A stretch of 64,000 bases of DNA, from assembly GCA_016719645.1 (NCBI GenBank), contig JADJYS010000036.1, positions 46,501 to 110,500 of the forward strand, read 5' to 3'. Source of the stretch: a bacterium. GTDB taxonomy: Bacteria; Krumholzibacteriota; Krumholzibacteriia; LZORAL124-64-63. Made by a program: the position numbers and the translations under genes. The notes under the pieces are model-generated. The model was not told where the DNA came from. It ran no database searches and saw only the letters and a list, made by a program, of their open reading frames with translations. Shown here in pieces: positions 1 through 7,812 of this stretch. The stretch's first letter is position 1, and every line of letters starts with the position of its first letter.

Positions 1-553
1 ACGGCAGCACCATGCGGGGCAACGCCCCGTCCTCGCGGTCGAGCACCAGGCCGATGCGCAGCAGGGCCACGCGCGTGCGCCCGTTGTCGGCCTCCATGGC
101 GCAGCCTTCCCACTCGTGGGCCAGCCGGCCCAGGAAGTCGCGGCCGCCCTCGTTCTGCTCGTAGAGGGGGTCGGCGCCGCCGTCGCCGTAGTAGCCGACG
201 GCCGACGCGCTGATCAGCACGCGCACCCGCTCGCTCGCGTTGACCGCCGCCGCCACGTTGCGCGTGCACTCGAGCCGGGAGCGGCGCAGCAGCGCCTTGC
301 GCTTGCGGGTCCAGCGCTTGGCGGCGACGGGCTCGCCGGCCAGGTTGACGACCGCGTCGCAGTCCCCCAGCGCCCGCTGCCAGGCGCCCGGGACGGTCGG
401 GTCCCCTTCGACGATCTCCACCGGCCGCGACAGGCGCGACAGGGCGCGCTTGCGGTCGCGGGTGACGCAGACGACCTCGTCGCCGCGCTCGATGAGCGCG
501 CGGACGACCGCCCGCCCCACCAGGCCCGTACCGCCGGTCAGGAACACCTTCAT
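1..553 (-). CDS. TIGR01777/SDR39U1-family NAD(P)-dependent epimerase (3' end outside window)
   Basis: About 184 codons are present and the C-terminus runs off the left edge. The N-terminus reads MKVFLTGGTGLVGRAVV, the GxxGxxG dinucleotide-binding turn of an extended short-chain dehydrogenase fold. It is followed by VVNLAGEPVAAKRW and ISASAVGYYGDGG, which are hallmarks of the TIGR01777 (SDR39U1, YfcH-like) family; that family's substrate is generally unknown. The start at 553 is preceded by a GAGAGGA ribosome site. A promoter-like TGGACA-17 bp-TATCCT lies upstream at 598-626, back to back with the promoter of the crotonase gene. Family assignment is firm; biochemical role is not. Confidence 0.9.
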   Translation of the reverse strand, partial: MKVFLTGGTGLVGRAVVRALIERGDEVVCVTRDRKRALSRLSRPVEIVEGDPTVPGAWQRALGDCDAVVNLAGEPVAAKRWTRKRKALLRRSRLECTRNVAAAVNASERVRVLISASAVGYYGDGGADPLYEQNEGGRDFLGRLAHEWEGCAMEADNGRTRVALLRIGLVLDREDGALPRMVLP

Positions 554-597
554 GCCGAGTTGTCCTCTCTGGAATCTCCCGGATGCGAAGCCCCGGC

Positions 598-626
598 AGG
601 ATACCCGCCGGCGGCTCCCCTGTCCA
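598..626 (-). promoter_or_regulatory. Predicted promoter of the epimerase gene
   Basis: On the minus strand TGGACA (626-621) and TATCCT (603-598) are separated by exactly 17 bp, 45 bp before the start codon. It is divergent from the plus-strand promoter at 650-678. Prediction by eye. Confidence 0.45.
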
Positions 627-649
627 GACCTGTCGCGCGGACGGCCGCG

Positions 650-678
650 TTGACACCGCGACGGCCCCGGCCTATCGT
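650..678 (+). promoter_or_regulatory. Predicted promoter of the crotonase gene
   Basis: TTGACA at 650-655 and TATCGT at 673-678 with a 17 bp spacer, about 70 bp ahead of the start at 746. The TATCnT -10 element recurs at several other promoters in the window. Confidence 0.55.
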
Positions 679-745
679 CCAGCGCACGGAGAGACGAACC
701 GCGCCGCGCCGGCGCACCCCCGCGCCGGCCACTTCCGGGAGGGTC

Positions 746-1552
746 ATGACCTACGACTTCTTCGACTGCGAGGTCCGCGACGGCGTCGCGACCCTGTCGC
801 TGCTCGGCTCCGGCACGCCCTCGCTGCAGGAGCTCGGGGACGAGCTCGTCGACGCCCTGCTGCGCCTGCAGGAGGACCGCGCCGCCCGCGTGGTCCTGCT
901 GACGGACGCCGGCGGGCCCTTCGACACCGCCATGGACCTGCGCGCGGCCGCCGAGGCGCAGGCCGGCGACGCCGGCATGGGGTCCGTGGCCGCCGACCTC
1001 GACACCATCCGCCGCGTCGTGACCCTGATGCAGGAGCTCGGCAAGCCCATCGTCGCCGCCGTGGCCGGCGACGTGCGCGACAGCGGCTTCGGGCTGGTCA
1101 TGGCCGCCGACGTGCGCCTGGCCGCCGCCACGGCCACCTTCACCACCCAGGACATGCGGCTGGGCCTGCTGCCCGACTGGGGCCTGACCTCGACGCTGCC
1201 GCGCGCGATCGGGCCCAACCGGGCCCTGGACGTGCTGTGGTCCGGGCGCACGCTGTCCGCCGACGAGGCGTCCCGCCTGGGCCTGCTGGACCGCGTCTTC
1301 TCGGCGCAGGAGTACGAGCAGGAGGTCGAGGCCTACTGCCGCCGCCTGGCGGGCATCCCGCAGCCGGCGCTGCGCCTGAGCAAGCTGGCGGTGCAGCAGT
1401 CGAGCGAGTTCGACCTGACCACCATGCTGTCGCTCGAGTACGAGGCCCAGCAGCAGTGCTGGGACTCGCGCGAGACCTCGGCCGGCCTGGCCGCCGGCCT
1501 GGACGGCGACGCGGCCGACTTCGGCCTCCCCGGCGGCGAAGACGACGACTGA
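746..1552 (+). CDS. Enoyl-CoA hydratase/isomerase (crotonase) family protein
   Basis: 268 residues starting at MTYDFFDCEVRDG; an upstream in-frame extension is non-coding shadow. GGGAGGG lies just before the ATG. Crotonase-fold signatures are visible: an N-terminal beta strand (GVATLSLLGSG), KPIVAAVAGDVRDSGFGLVMAADVRLA where the oxyanion-hole loop is expected, and GLLPDWGLTSTLPRAIG. The usual GxAxGGG loop is altered (GDVRDSGFG), so the exact reaction (hydratase, isomerase or other acyl-CoA chemistry) cannot be given. The C-terminus is acidic (GEDDD). The dehydratase gene follows 40 bp downstream on the same strand and may be co-transcribed. Confidence 0.85.
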   Translation: MTYDFFDCEVRDGVATLSLLGSGTPSLQELGDELVDALLRLQEDRAARVVLLTDAGGPFDTAMDLRAAAEAQAGDAGMGSVAADLDTIRRVVTLMQELGKPIVAAVAGDVRDSGFGLVMAADVRLAAATATFTTQDMRLGLLPDWGLTSTLPRAIGPNRALDVLWSGRTLSADEASRLGLLDRVFSAQEYEQEVEAYCRRLAGIPQPALRLSKLAVQQSSEFDLTTMLSLEYEAQQQCWDSRETSAGLAAGLDGDAADFGLPGGEDDD

Positions 1553-1592
1553 CGACGAACCTTGAAACGGCCCGCTGGCCGGAGGTGGCTCC

Positions 1593-3395
1593 ATGGGACG
1601 GACCCTCATCGAGAAGATCATCGCCGCGCACTGCGACCAGCCGGTGTTCCCCGGCGCCACGGTGGACATGCGCGTGGACGTGCGCGCCGCCCGCGACTTC
1701 GGCGGCGCCAACGTGGTCAAGAACCTGCAGAAGGCCGGCCTGACGGTCGACGACCCGTCGCGGACCCTGTTCACCTTCGACTGCAACCCCGGCGGCTCGG
1801 ACCAGGGCTACGCCGCGAACCAGCAGTTCTGCCGCACCTACTCCCGCGAGACGGGCGTGGGCCTGCGCGACATCACCCAGGGCATCGGCACCCACCTCGC
1901 GCTCGAGGAGGGGCTGGTCGGGCCGGGCTCGACGTTCGTCAGCACCGACAGCCACGCCAACATCATGGGCGCGGTCGGCGCCTTCGGGCAGGGCATGGGC
2001 GACCAGGACATCGCCTACGCCTGGGCCGCGGGCAAGGTCTGGTTCAAGGTGCCGAAGTCGGCGCGGGTGGTGCTGAAGGGCCGCCCCGGCCCCGAGGCCA
2101 CGGCCAAGGACATCGGCCTGAAGCTGCTGCAGGCGCTCGGCGCGGACGGCCTGCTGGGCTACGCGGCCGAGATCGTCGGCGACGTCGTGCCGTCGCTGAC
2201 GCTGCCCGACCGCATCACCATCGCCAGCCTGGCCACCGAGATGGGCGGCATCATCGCCCTGTTCGAGCCCAGCCCCGCGATCCTCGACGCCTGCCGCCGC
2301 GCGGGCGGGCGCGATTTCCCGGCCCTCGCCGCCGACCCCGACGCGCACTACGACCTGACCGTCGAGGTGGACGTCGACGGCCTCGCGCCGATGATCGCGC
2401 GCCCCGGCCACCCCGAGGACACGGTGCCCGTCGCGTCGGTCGCCGGCCGCAAGGTCGACTCGGTGTTCGTGGGCTCGTGCACCAACGGCCGCATCGAGGA
2501 CCTGCGCGCGGCCGCGCGGGCGCTCGCGGGCCGCAAGGTCGCCCCCGGCGTGGTGCTGAAGGTCGTGCCGGCGACGCGCGCGGTCTGGCGGCAGGCCCTC
2601 GACGAGGGCCTGGTCCAGGTCTTCACCGACGCCGGCGCCCTGATCGGCAACGCCGGCTGCGGCGGCTGCGCCGCCGGCCAGATCGGCCAGAACGGCCCCG
2701 GCGAGGTCACCGTCTCGACGGGCAACCGCAACTTCGCCGGCAAGCAGGGCAAGGGCGAGGTCTACCTGGCCAGCCCCGCGACCGCCGCGGCCTCGGCCGC
2801 GGCCGGCGTCATCTGCACGGCGGCGTCGCTCCCCGCCGAGCCGGTCCTGTTCGCCGCGCCGGCGGCCACGGCGAAGTCCGCGCCGGCGGCCGCGAACGCC
2901 GCCGGCGGCGGCAAGCCCACCGTGCTGACCGGCCGCGCCTGGGTGGTCGACGTCGACAACGTCGACACCGACATGATCTTCCACAACCGCTACCTGGCGA
3001 TCACCGACGCGAAGCAGATGGGCCAGTACACCTTCGACAACCTCGAAGGCTGGAAGGACTTCGCGAGCCGCGCGCAGCCCGGCGACATCGTCGTCACCGG
3101 CGGCAACTTCGGCTGCGGCTCCTCGCGGCAGCAGGCCGTCGACTGCTTCGCGTCGCTCGGCGTGCAGGCCCTGATCGCGCGCAGCTACGGCGCGATCTAC
3201 GAGCGCAACGCCATCAACGCGGGCCTGCCGGTGGTGGCGGCCGACGCGGTGAAGGCCGGGCTGAAGAGCGGGGACACGATCACCGTCGACCTGGGCAGCG
3301 GCCTGATCGCGTGGGACGGCGGCCGCCTCCAGGGCGAGCCGTTCAGCCAGGTGCAGATGGAGATCTACCAGCGCGGGGGGCTGCTGGCGAAGTAG
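1593..3395 (+). CDS. Fused large+small subunit aconitase / 3-isopropylmalate dehydratase family protein
   Basis: 600 residues, both halves of an Fe-S dehydratase in one chain. Residues 1-420 are the LeuC/aconitase catalytic part with STDSHAN and the [4Fe-4S] ligands Cys296 (GSCTNGR), Cys356 and Cys359 (GCGGC). An Ala/Gly-rich linker of about 20 residues (roughly 422-442) follows. Residues 443-600 are the LeuD/swivel part with DVDNVDTDMIFHNRY and GNFGCGSSRQQA. In the family these enzymes isomerise citrate, homocitrate or isopropylmalate by dehydration and rehydration. The length is that of split isopropylmalate/homoaconitase subunits joined, shorter than the classical 900-residue aconitases. 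Start ATG follows GGAGG (CCGGAGGTGGCTCC). No leucine or TCA gene is adjacent, so the substrate is open. Confidence 0.88.
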   Translation: MGRTLIEKIIAAHCDQPVFPGATVDMRVDVRAARDFGGANVVKNLQKAGLTVDDPSRTLFTFDCNPGGSDQGYAANQQFCRTYSRETGVGLRDITQGIGTHLALEEGLVGPGSTFVSTDSHANIMGAVGAFGQGMGDQDIAYAWAAGKVWFKVPKSARVVLKGRPGPEATAKDIGLKLLQALGADGLLGYAAEIVGDVVPSLTLPDRITIASLATEMGGIIALFEPSPAILDACRRAGGRDFPALAADPDAHYDLTVEVDVDGLAPMIARPGHPEDTVPVASVAGRKVDSVFVGSCTNGRIEDLRAAARALAGRKVAPGVVLKVVPATRAVWRQALDEGLVQVFTDAGALIGNAGCGGCAAGQIGQNGPGEVTVSTGNRNFAGKQGKGEVYLASPATAAASAAAGVICTAASLPAEPVLFAAPAATAKSAPAAANAAGGGKPTVLTGRAWVVDVDNVDTDMIFHNRYLAITDAKQMGQYTFDNLEGWKDFASRAQPGDIVVTGGNFGCGSSRQQAVDCFASLGVQALIARSYGAIYERNAINAGLPVVAADAVKAGLKSGDTITVDLGSGLIAWDGGRLQGEPFSQVQMEIYQRGGLLAK

Positions 3396-3409
3396 GCGCC
3401 GGCGGCGGT

Positions 3410-4945
3410 TCAGCGCACGGAAGCGCGCAGTTCCGCCTTGAGCACCTTGCCCGACGAGTTCTTGGGCAGGGCCTCCACGGGATGCAGCCGGCGGGGGATC
3501 TTGAAGCTGGCGAGCTTCGAGGCGCAGTGGCGCAGCAGGGCCTGCTCGTCGAAGGCCGCGGCGTCGGCCGGCACGATCCAGGCCTCGATGGCCTCGCCGA
3601 GCAGCGCGTCCGGCACGCCGATCACGCAGGCCTCGACCACCTCGGGCCGCTGCAGCAGCGTCTCCTCGACTTCCTTCGAACTGACCCGGTTCGCCCCCGC
3701 CTTGATCATGTTCTTCACCCGGTCGACGATGAAGATGAAGCCGTCCGCGTCGCGGTAGGCGAGGTCGCCGGTGTGCAGGCCGTCGGGGAAGAGCACCTCG
3801 GCGGTCTCCTGCGGGGCGTTCCAGTAGCCGCGCATGATGTTGGGGCCGGCGGCCACGATCTCCCCCTGCTCGCCCGCGTCGCACTCGCTGCCGTCGGGGC
3901 GGCGCACGGTCAGCGAGACGCCGGGGATGCCCCTGCCGATCGAGCCGAACTTCTCGCGCAGCCGCTCCGGCGGCACCCACGACAGGCGCGCGGAGGCCTC
4001 GGTCTGGCCGTACATGATGTAGACCGCGATCCGGTCGGGCAGGGCCCCGCGGATGCGCCGCACCAGGTCGGGGGCCATGGCGCCGCCGGCCTGCGTGATG
4101 TAGCGCAGGTCCTGGTGGGGGCGCTCGAGGAAGTCGGTCCGCGCGCAGAGGATCGCGTAGTGGCTCGGCACGCCCGAGAACCCGGTGCAGCGCTCCCGCG
4201 CCAGGGTCTCGAGCACCTGCTGCGGGAAGGCGAAGCGGTTGTCGATGACCGTGCGGCCGCCGCAGCTCACGTGGGTCAGCAGCAGCGAGTTGCCGAAGCT
4301 GTAGTGGAAGGGCAGCACGCAGCAGACGCTGTCTTCGGGGCCCAGCTTCAGGTAGGCCAGGATCTGCCCGGTGTTGGCCACGAGGTTGCCGTGGGTCAGG
4401 GTCACGCCGCGGGGCGTGCCGGTCGAGCCGCTGGTGTAGAGGATCGCGGCCAGGTCGTCGGGGCCGGCCTCGCCGGCGCCGTCGAGGGGCGCGAGCGCCG
4501 CCGCCTCGTCGGCGCGGTGCAGGCCGAGGCCCGCGGGCAGCCGCCAGCCCGGGTTGGCGCGGTCGACCACCGCGAAGCGCAGGTCGGGGCAGCCGTCCAC
4601 GATCTCGGGCAGGGCACGCGCCTCGCGGGCGCGCGTCCAGAGGGCGACCGCGCCGGAGTCGCGCAGCAGCGCCCGGTGGGTCTCTTCCTTGTTGGCGTGG
4701 TTGAGGGCCACGCAGCAGGCGCCGGCCTGCAGGACGCCGAAGAAGGCGGCCACGTACTCGGGGGAATTCTCCACCAGCACGGCGACGCGATCGCCGCGGC
4801 GCACGCCGCGCTCGCGCAGGAAGCGGGCGATGCGGCCGGCCTCGGCGGCCACATTCCCGTAGGTCGCGTGGCGCTCGCCGTGGGTGAGCGCCACGGCGTC
4901 CGGGCGGCGGGCCGCGGTCTCCAGCAGCATGCCGTGGACGGTCAC
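3410..4945 (-). CDS. AMP-forming acyl-CoA/acyl-ACP ligase
   Basis: 511 residues of the ANL adenylating superfamily. The P-loop-like A3 motif TSGSTGTPRG is at 171-180, YGQTEAS is the A5 region, LHTGDLAYRDADGF carries the ribose-binding Asp, and PKNSSGKVLK places the catalytic lysine at Lys500. It activates a carboxylic acid as acyl-AMP and passes it to a thiol. The acyl carrier protein gene ends 4 bp upstream, so holo-ACP is the likely acceptor rather than CoA; this is inference. It is the last gene of a minus-strand run that also contains asparagine synthetase. Chain-length preference is not visible. Confidence 0.88.
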   Translation of the reverse strand: MTVHGMLLETAARRPDAVALTHGERHATYGNVAAEAGRIARFLRERGVRRGDRVAVLVENSPEYVAAFFGVLQAGACCVALNHANKEETHRALLRDSGAVALWTRAREARALPEIVDGCPDLRFAVVDRANPGWRLPAGLGLHRADEAAALAPLDGAGEAGPDDLAAILYTSGSTGTPRGVTLTHGNLVANTGQILAYLKLGPEDSVCCVLPFHYSFGNSLLLTHVSCGGRTVIDNRFAFPQQVLETLARERCTGFSGVPSHYAILCARTDFLERPHQDLRYITQAGGAMAPDLVRRIRGALPDRIAVYIMYGQTEASARLSWVPPERLREKFGSIGRGIPGVSLTVRRPDGSECDAGEQGEIVAAGPNIMRGYWNAPQETAEVLFPDGLHTGDLAYRDADGFIFIVDRVKNMIKAGANRVSSKEVEETLLQRPEVVEACVIGVPDALLGEAIEAWIVPADAAAFDEQALLRHCASKLASFKIPRRLHPVEALPKNSSGKVLKAELRASVR

Positions 4946-4949
4946 GTTC

Positions 4950-5195
4950 CTACCCCCGCTTGCGGGTGACGAAGCCGACGAGGTTGTCGATCGAGTCGAG
5001 GTTCTCGGGCACGAGTTCCTGGTCGTCGATGCCCAGCCCGAGGTCGCCCTCGAGGAAGGCGACGAGCTCCATCACGCCGACGGAGTCCATGATGCCGTTG
5101 TCCAGCAGCGACATCTGGTCGTCCTTGAGCGGGGCGCCGTCGCCGAACAGGAAGTTCTCCACCACGAAGCCGCGGATCTGCTGCCGCAATTCCAT
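4950..5195 (-). CDS. Acyl carrier protein
   Basis: 81 residues, a normal length for a free ACP. The phosphopantetheine site is Ser38 in MDSVGVMELVAFLEGDLG, followed by the acidic helix typical of carrier proteins. It lies 27 bp after the asparagine synthetase gene and 4 bp before the acyl-AMP ligase, the arrangement expected for a dedicated acyl-loading pair. It is unlikely to be the housekeeping fatty-acid ACP because no fab genes are near. Confidence 0.9.
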   Translation of the reverse strand: MELRQQIRGFVVENFLFGDGAPLKDDQMSLLDNGIMDSVGVMELVAFLEGDLGLGIDDQELVPENLDSIDNLVGFVTRKRG

Positions 5196-5222
5196 CCTGC
5201 ATCTCCCTCTCTGTGCCGAGGT

Positions 5223-7241
5223 TCAGGCGGCGGCCGGGCCGCCGCGCCAGTTCACTTCTTCGGGGCGCAGCGCGTCGTCGCGGACCCGCTGCGCGAATTC
5301 GGGTCCGAACTGCCGGGCCAGCAACTGCAGGCTGAGCAGGCCGACGAACGCCATGTTGTCGCGCGCGCTGGTCAGCTTGCCGGCCTGCCACTTGCGCAGC
5401 AGGCCCGCGGTGCGCTGCGGGTCGATCAGGCCCGTCTCCAGCAGCGCTTCGGCGTCGAACGCCTCGCGCACCAGGTCGGCGCCCGGCCCCACGAAGAAGC
5501 TGGCGCTGTCCGGGGCGCGGTAGGGCTGCTTGGGCCGCTGCACGATGGCCGCAGGCAGCAGATCGGCCACCGCCCGCTTCAGTAAAGACTTTTCGTTCAG
5601 GCCCGCCAGCTTGGCGCTGGCCGGCAGCGTGCCCGCCAGCTCGGCCAGGCGGTGGTCCAGGAACGGGAAGCGCCCCTCGACCGTGTGCCCCATCAGCATG
5701 CGGTCGCCCTGCGAGGAGAGCAGGTAGCCGGCCATGAACAGGGTCATCTCCAGGTACTGCGCGCGCGCGACCGGCCCCCAGAGGCGGAACTCGGGGGGCA
5801 GCGAGGCGCCCAGGCGCTCCTCGCTGTCGCGGGCCACGGCCGCCTCCTGGATGTCGGCCGCCAGGAAGGCGCCGATCGTGCCGGTGTTGCGCCAGCGCGG
5901 CCGGTGCGAGAAGTAGGGGTCGGTCGCCGCCTCCTCCAGCCCCGTCCCGTAGAACTGGGCCAGGAACCCGGGGGGCGACTGCTGCAGGTACGGGTAGAGC
6001 TTCGTCAGCAGCAGCGGGCGGCGGCGCGAGCGGGGGTCGCGCGCCCAGAAGGCGCGCACCTTGGCCTCGCGCAGGATGTTGTAGCCGCAGAAGACCTCGT
6101 CGGCCCCCTCGCCGGTCAGCACGACCTTGTAGTTCTGGGAGCGGACCAGGCCGGACAGCGCGTACAGCGGCGCCGGCGCGGTGCGCAGCAGCGGCGTCTC
6201 GCTCAGCCACACCACGCGCGCGAAGGCGCCGGCGATCTCGGCGTCGCCGACGCTGATGGACTCGTGGTCGGTGCCCAGGTGCTCCGCCATCATCGTCTGC
6301 CAGCGGGTCTCGTCGTAGGCCGCGTCCTTGAAGCCCACCGAGAAGGTCTTCATCCGGCGCTGCGTCGTGTGCTGGATGAGCGCCGCGGTCGCCGAGGAGT
6401 CCAGGCCGCCGGACAGGTAGGCGCCCACCGGCACGTCGGCCCGCAGGCGGATGACCGCCGCGTCGGCCAGCAGCTCGCGGATCCGGTTCGCCATGCCCGG
6501 CAGCTCCGCCTTGGCCACGAAACGGTGGTCCTCGCGGGCGGGCAGGAACGTCGGGTGCCAGTAGCGCCGCGGGCGCAGCTCGGGGCGGGTGTTGCCGCCC
6601 TCGCCCAGCTCGAGGGTCGCCGTGTGGCCGGCCGGCAGCTGCCAGACCCCGCGGAAGGGCGTCGCCGGCGGGATGTTCACCCAGTAGGTGAAGATCTCGC
6701 TCAGGGCGCCCGGGTCCAGCAGGGGCGCCTCCAGGTTCCAGGCGCCGAGGGCCTTGATCTCCGAGGCGAACAGCAGGACGCCGTCGCGCACGGTCCAGAA
6801 CAGGGGCCGGATGCCGAAGCGGTCGCGGGCCAGCAGCAGCCGGCGGCGCTCGCCGTCCCAGAGCGCGAAGGCGAACTGGCCCACGAAGCGCTCGACGCAG
6901 GCGTCGCCCCAGCGGCGGTAGGACTCCAGCAGCACTTCGGTGTCCGAGGTCGTGCGGAAGACGTGCCCGAGCGCGCGCAGCTCCTCGCGCAGCTCGACGT
7001 AGTTGAAGATCTCGCCGTTGAAGGTCAGCCAGAGGCGGCCCGCGGCGTCGCCCATCGGCTGCTGGCCCGTCGCCAGGTCGATGATGCTCAGCCGGGCATG
7101 GCCGAGCAGGACGCGGTCGTCACGCCAGGCGCCGAACTCGTCGGGCCCGCGGTGGCGCATCACGCCGATCATCCGCTCCGGCGCGCCGTCGGGGACTTCC
7201 AGACGCCCCTGCAGCGCCACTGCTCCGCATATGCCGCACAT
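5223..7241 (-). CDS. asnB: Asparagine synthase (glutamine-hydrolysing) family protein
   Basis: 672 residues. Met1 removal would expose the Ntn-hydrolase nucleophile Cys2 (MCGICGAVALQG), and the N-terminal class II glutamine amidotransferase half has TFNGEIFNY. The C-terminal ATP-pyrophosphatase half has AYLSGGLDSSATAALI and TGEGADEVFCGY. Together they hydrolyse glutamine and amidate an AMP-activated carboxylate, classically aspartate. Its tight coupling to an ACP and an acyl-AMP ligase suggests a specialised amidation step (surface polymer or secondary metabolite) rather than plain asparagine supply. Similar trios occur near exosortase and polysaccharide loci, but no exosortase is seen here. 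It starts 3 bp after the upstream gene's stop. Confidence 0.9.
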   Translation of the reverse strand: MCGICGAVALQGRLEVPDGAPERMIGVMRHRGPDEFGAWRDDRVLLGHARLSIIDLATGQQPMGDAAGRLWLTFNGEIFNYVELREELRALGHVFRTTSDTEVLLESYRRWGDACVERFVGQFAFALWDGERRRLLLARDRFGIRPLFWTVRDGVLLFASEIKALGAWNLEAPLLDPGALSEIFTYWVNIPPATPFRGVWQLPAGHTATLELGEGGNTRPELRPRRYWHPTFLPAREDHRFVAKAELPGMANRIRELLADAAVIRLRADVPVGAYLSGGLDSSATAALIQHTTQRRMKTFSVGFKDAAYDETRWQTMMAEHLGTDHESISVGDAEIAGAFARVVWLSETPLLRTAPAPLYALSGLVRSQNYKVVLTGEGADEVFCGYNILREAKVRAFWARDPRSRRRPLLLTKLYPYLQQSPPGFLAQFYGTGLEEAATDPYFSHRPRWRNTGTIGAFLAADIQEAAVARDSEERLGASLPPEFRLWGPVARAQYLEMTLFMAGYLLSSQGDRMLMGHTVEGRFPFLDHRLAELAGTLPASAKLAGLNEKSLLKRAVADLLPAAIVQRPKQPYRAPDSASFFVGPGADLVREAFDAEALLETGLIDPQRTAGLLRKWQAGKLTSARDNMAFVGLLSLQLLARQFGPEFAQRVRDDALRPEEVNWRGGPAAA

Positions 7242-7244
7242 GGG

Positions 7245-7739
7245 TCAGTCCTTCGGCCGGGCGAGCCAGGTCTTGACCTGGGCCACCGCCTCTTCGGGGG
7301 ACGCGGCCAGGCTCCAGCGCCCGTCGCCGCACAGATCCAGGAACTTGCTGCCGGGGTCGAAGTCCAGCAGCACGACCCGCTTGCCGAAGCGCAGGGCCAT
7401 GGCGACCTCGCTCAGGGTGCCCCCGCTGCCGCGGCAGGCGACGATCGCGTCGCAGGCCAGCACGTTGATGATGTTGCGCCCGGCGCCCATGCCGGTCGGG
7501 ATGACGATGTCCAGGTGCCCGCTGGCCGCCGACACGTCGTCGTCGAACAGCACGCCCACGCTCAGGCCGCCGGCCTCGCGGGCGCCGCGGGCCGAGGCGT
7601 CCATCACCCCGGTCGGCCGGCCCCCGTTGAGCAGCACCCAGCCTTCGGCGGCGATGAGGCGGCCCAGCTCGTGCGCGTGTTCCAGCGTGGCGGGCTCGAC
7701 GTGGCAGCCCCCCATGACTCCGACCACGGTCCTGCGCAT
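7245..7739 (-). CDS. TIGR00725-family SLOG (LOG-like Rossmann) protein
   Basis: 164 residues. The N-terminus RRTVVGVMGGCHVEP, the GGRPTGVMDASARGAREAGG loop and CRGSGGTLSEVAMALRFGK (a variant of the PGGxGTxxE motif) mark a SLOG/lysine-decarboxylase-like Rossmann fold, TIGR00725 type. Relatives bind nucleotides or nucleotide-sugars; some hydrolyse cytokinin ribotides, but this subgroup is uncharacterised. AAGGA precedes the ATG by a few bases. Its stop is 3 bp from asnB, so it is probably translationally coupled to the asnB/ACP/ligase cassette. Confidence 0.8.
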   Translation of the reverse strand: MRRTVVGVMGGCHVEPATLEHAHELGRLIAAEGWVLLNGGRPTGVMDASARGAREAGGLSVGVLFDDDVSAASGHLDIVIPTGMGAGRNIINVLACDAIVACRGSGGTLSEVAMALRFGKRVVLLDFDPGSKFLDLCGDGRWSLAASPEEAVAQVKTWLARPKD

Positions 7740-7812
7740 GGGCGTCCTTCCGTTCGCGGGCCCCGGGCAGGATCGCAGAAGCGGGCCGGACCCGCAAGGT
7801 GCGACTGCCGGT

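Noticed and set aside
1140..4969. Long ORFs over both strands of the dehydratase and ligase genes
   Set aside because: Shadow frames of the two real genes, low in complexity and without start sites or family motifs.
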